DNA of 5,791 nucleotides. It comes from Betaproteobacteria bacterium. Its GTDB lineage: Bacteria; Pseudomonadota; Gammaproteobacteria; Burkholderiales; SG8-39. The notes below the pieces were generated by a model. The model saw only the letters and a list, made by a program, of their open reading frames with translations, had not been told where the DNA came from and did no database searches. This document shows, piece after piece, positions 5,469-5,791 of the stretch (the stretch's first letter is position 1; each line of letters opens with the position of its first letter). The stretch lies in contig JAFARH010000318.1 in NCBI GenBank assembly GCA_019245555.1, positions 1 to 5,791 on the forward strand, written 5' to 3'. A program made the translations under genes and the position numbers.

Positions 5469-5791
5469 CTCGGCGTGCCTTGGATTTCCACGACCACGCG
5501 ACGGTTGGGCGCCAGGCAGTCGATCAGCGCCTTGCGGTCCTTCTGGTCGGGGCAGGACTTGACCGGCGTCGTCTTGCCGAAGCCCAGCGTTTCGACTTGC
5601 GAAGCGTCGGCACCCTTTGAGACGAGATAGGCGCGCACGGCGTCGGCGCGACGCTCGGAGAGTTTTTGGTTGTACTGAGCGGAGCCGAGCCGATCGGCAT
5701 GTCCGCCCACATTGATGTAGCGGATCTGGCCCAGGTCCTTGAGCTTCGCCACGACTTCCGTGTCGAGGGTCTGCTTCGCCTCGTTAGTGAG
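5465..5791 (-). CDS. OmpA family protein, C-terminal part, cut by the right window edge
   Basis: The frame is open to the right edge and ends at TAA (5465-5467), giving the last 108 residues. They form most of an OmpA C-terminal peptidoglycan-binding domain. The first visible residues LTNEAKQTLD match the helix after the FDFDK-type strand, which lies outside the window. Visible GGHAD (29-33) and LSERRA (44-49) supply D33 and R48 for diaminopimelate binding. C80 and C92 in the SCPDQK...LIDCLAPNRR segment form the Cys pair also seen in the Ser-tailed OmpA. The protein ends shortly after the domain (EIQGTPR), with no tail. Signal peptide, anchor and any barrel are off-window. An internal GTG at 5752 is not the start, because the domain continues upstream. 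The stop overlaps the amidohydrolase start by 3 nt, so the two are co-transcribed. Confidence 0.93.
   Translation of the reverse strand, partial: LTNEAKQTLDTEVVAKLKDLGQIRYINVGGHADRLGSAQYNQKLSERRADAVRAYLVSKGADASQVETLGFGKTTPVKSCPDQKDRKALIDCLAPNRRVVVEIQGTPR
5478..5481 (-). promoter_or_regulatory. Shine-Dalgarno site supporting the ATA start of the amidohydrolase
   Basis: AAGG on the minus strand lies inside the last codons of the upstream OmpA gene, 9 nt before ATA at 5468. It is the only plausible ribosome-binding site near the N-terminus and favours ATA over the later in-frame ATC at 5453. Confidence 0.45.

Noticed and set aside
1..5791. Mobile elements, CRISPR arrays, tRNA or rRNA genes, toxin-antitoxin or defence genes
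   Set aside because: No transposase or integrase motif, no regularly spaced repeats and no other RNA signatures are seen; only tmRNA is present as an RNA gene.

Overview
This window looks like a chromosomal, largely housekeeping segment from a GC-rich betaproteobacterium. Every gene I can support lies on the minus strand. The assignment rests on a tmRNA tag peptide reading ANDERFALAA, on the betaproteobacterial style of the OmpA proteins (a short N-terminal Cys-pair region instead of a beta-barrel), and on the gene order mtaD-like / ubiG / HAD phosphatase, which I recall from Pseudomonas and related proteobacteria.

Layout in the direction of transcription (high to low coordinates): (1) the 3' part of an OmpA-domain protein, cut by the right edge; (2) a TRZ/ATZ-type amidohydrolase (MTA/SAH deaminase-like) that overlaps the OmpA stop in the string ATAA and appears to start on ATA; (3) an OmpA-domain lipoprotein with a Pro/Ala linker, followed by an intrinsic terminator; (4) a secreted OmpA-domain protein with a Cys-pair region, a peptidoglycan-binding domain and a 43-residue Ser-rich tail, followed by a second, very similar terminator; (5) ubiG; (6) a HAD phosphatase (Gph or MupP type); (7) a zinc-free MDR quinone oxidoreductase-like protein, with genes 5 to 7 overlapping or translationally coupled; and (8) the 5' 144 nt of the tmRNA gene ssrA, which runs off the left edge.

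The genes fall into two themes. One is the envelope: three peptidoglycan-binding OmpA-domain proteins with different N-terminal anchors. The other is small-molecule metabolism: SAM-derived nucleoside salvage, ubiquinone methylation, phosphate-ester clean-up and an NADPH oxidoreductase. The HAD phosphatase may link the two if it is MupP (MurNAc-6-phosphate phosphatase of peptidoglycan recycling), as its place after ubiG suggests.

I do not see a new defence, mobile or secondary-metabolite system. The points most worth checking are the probable ATA start, the tmRNA at the left edge, the OmpA paralogue cluster with its Ser-rich tail, the Gph/MupP question, and a terminator that ends only about 15 nt before the ubiG start codon. 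No gene-free stretch exceeds 150 bases.
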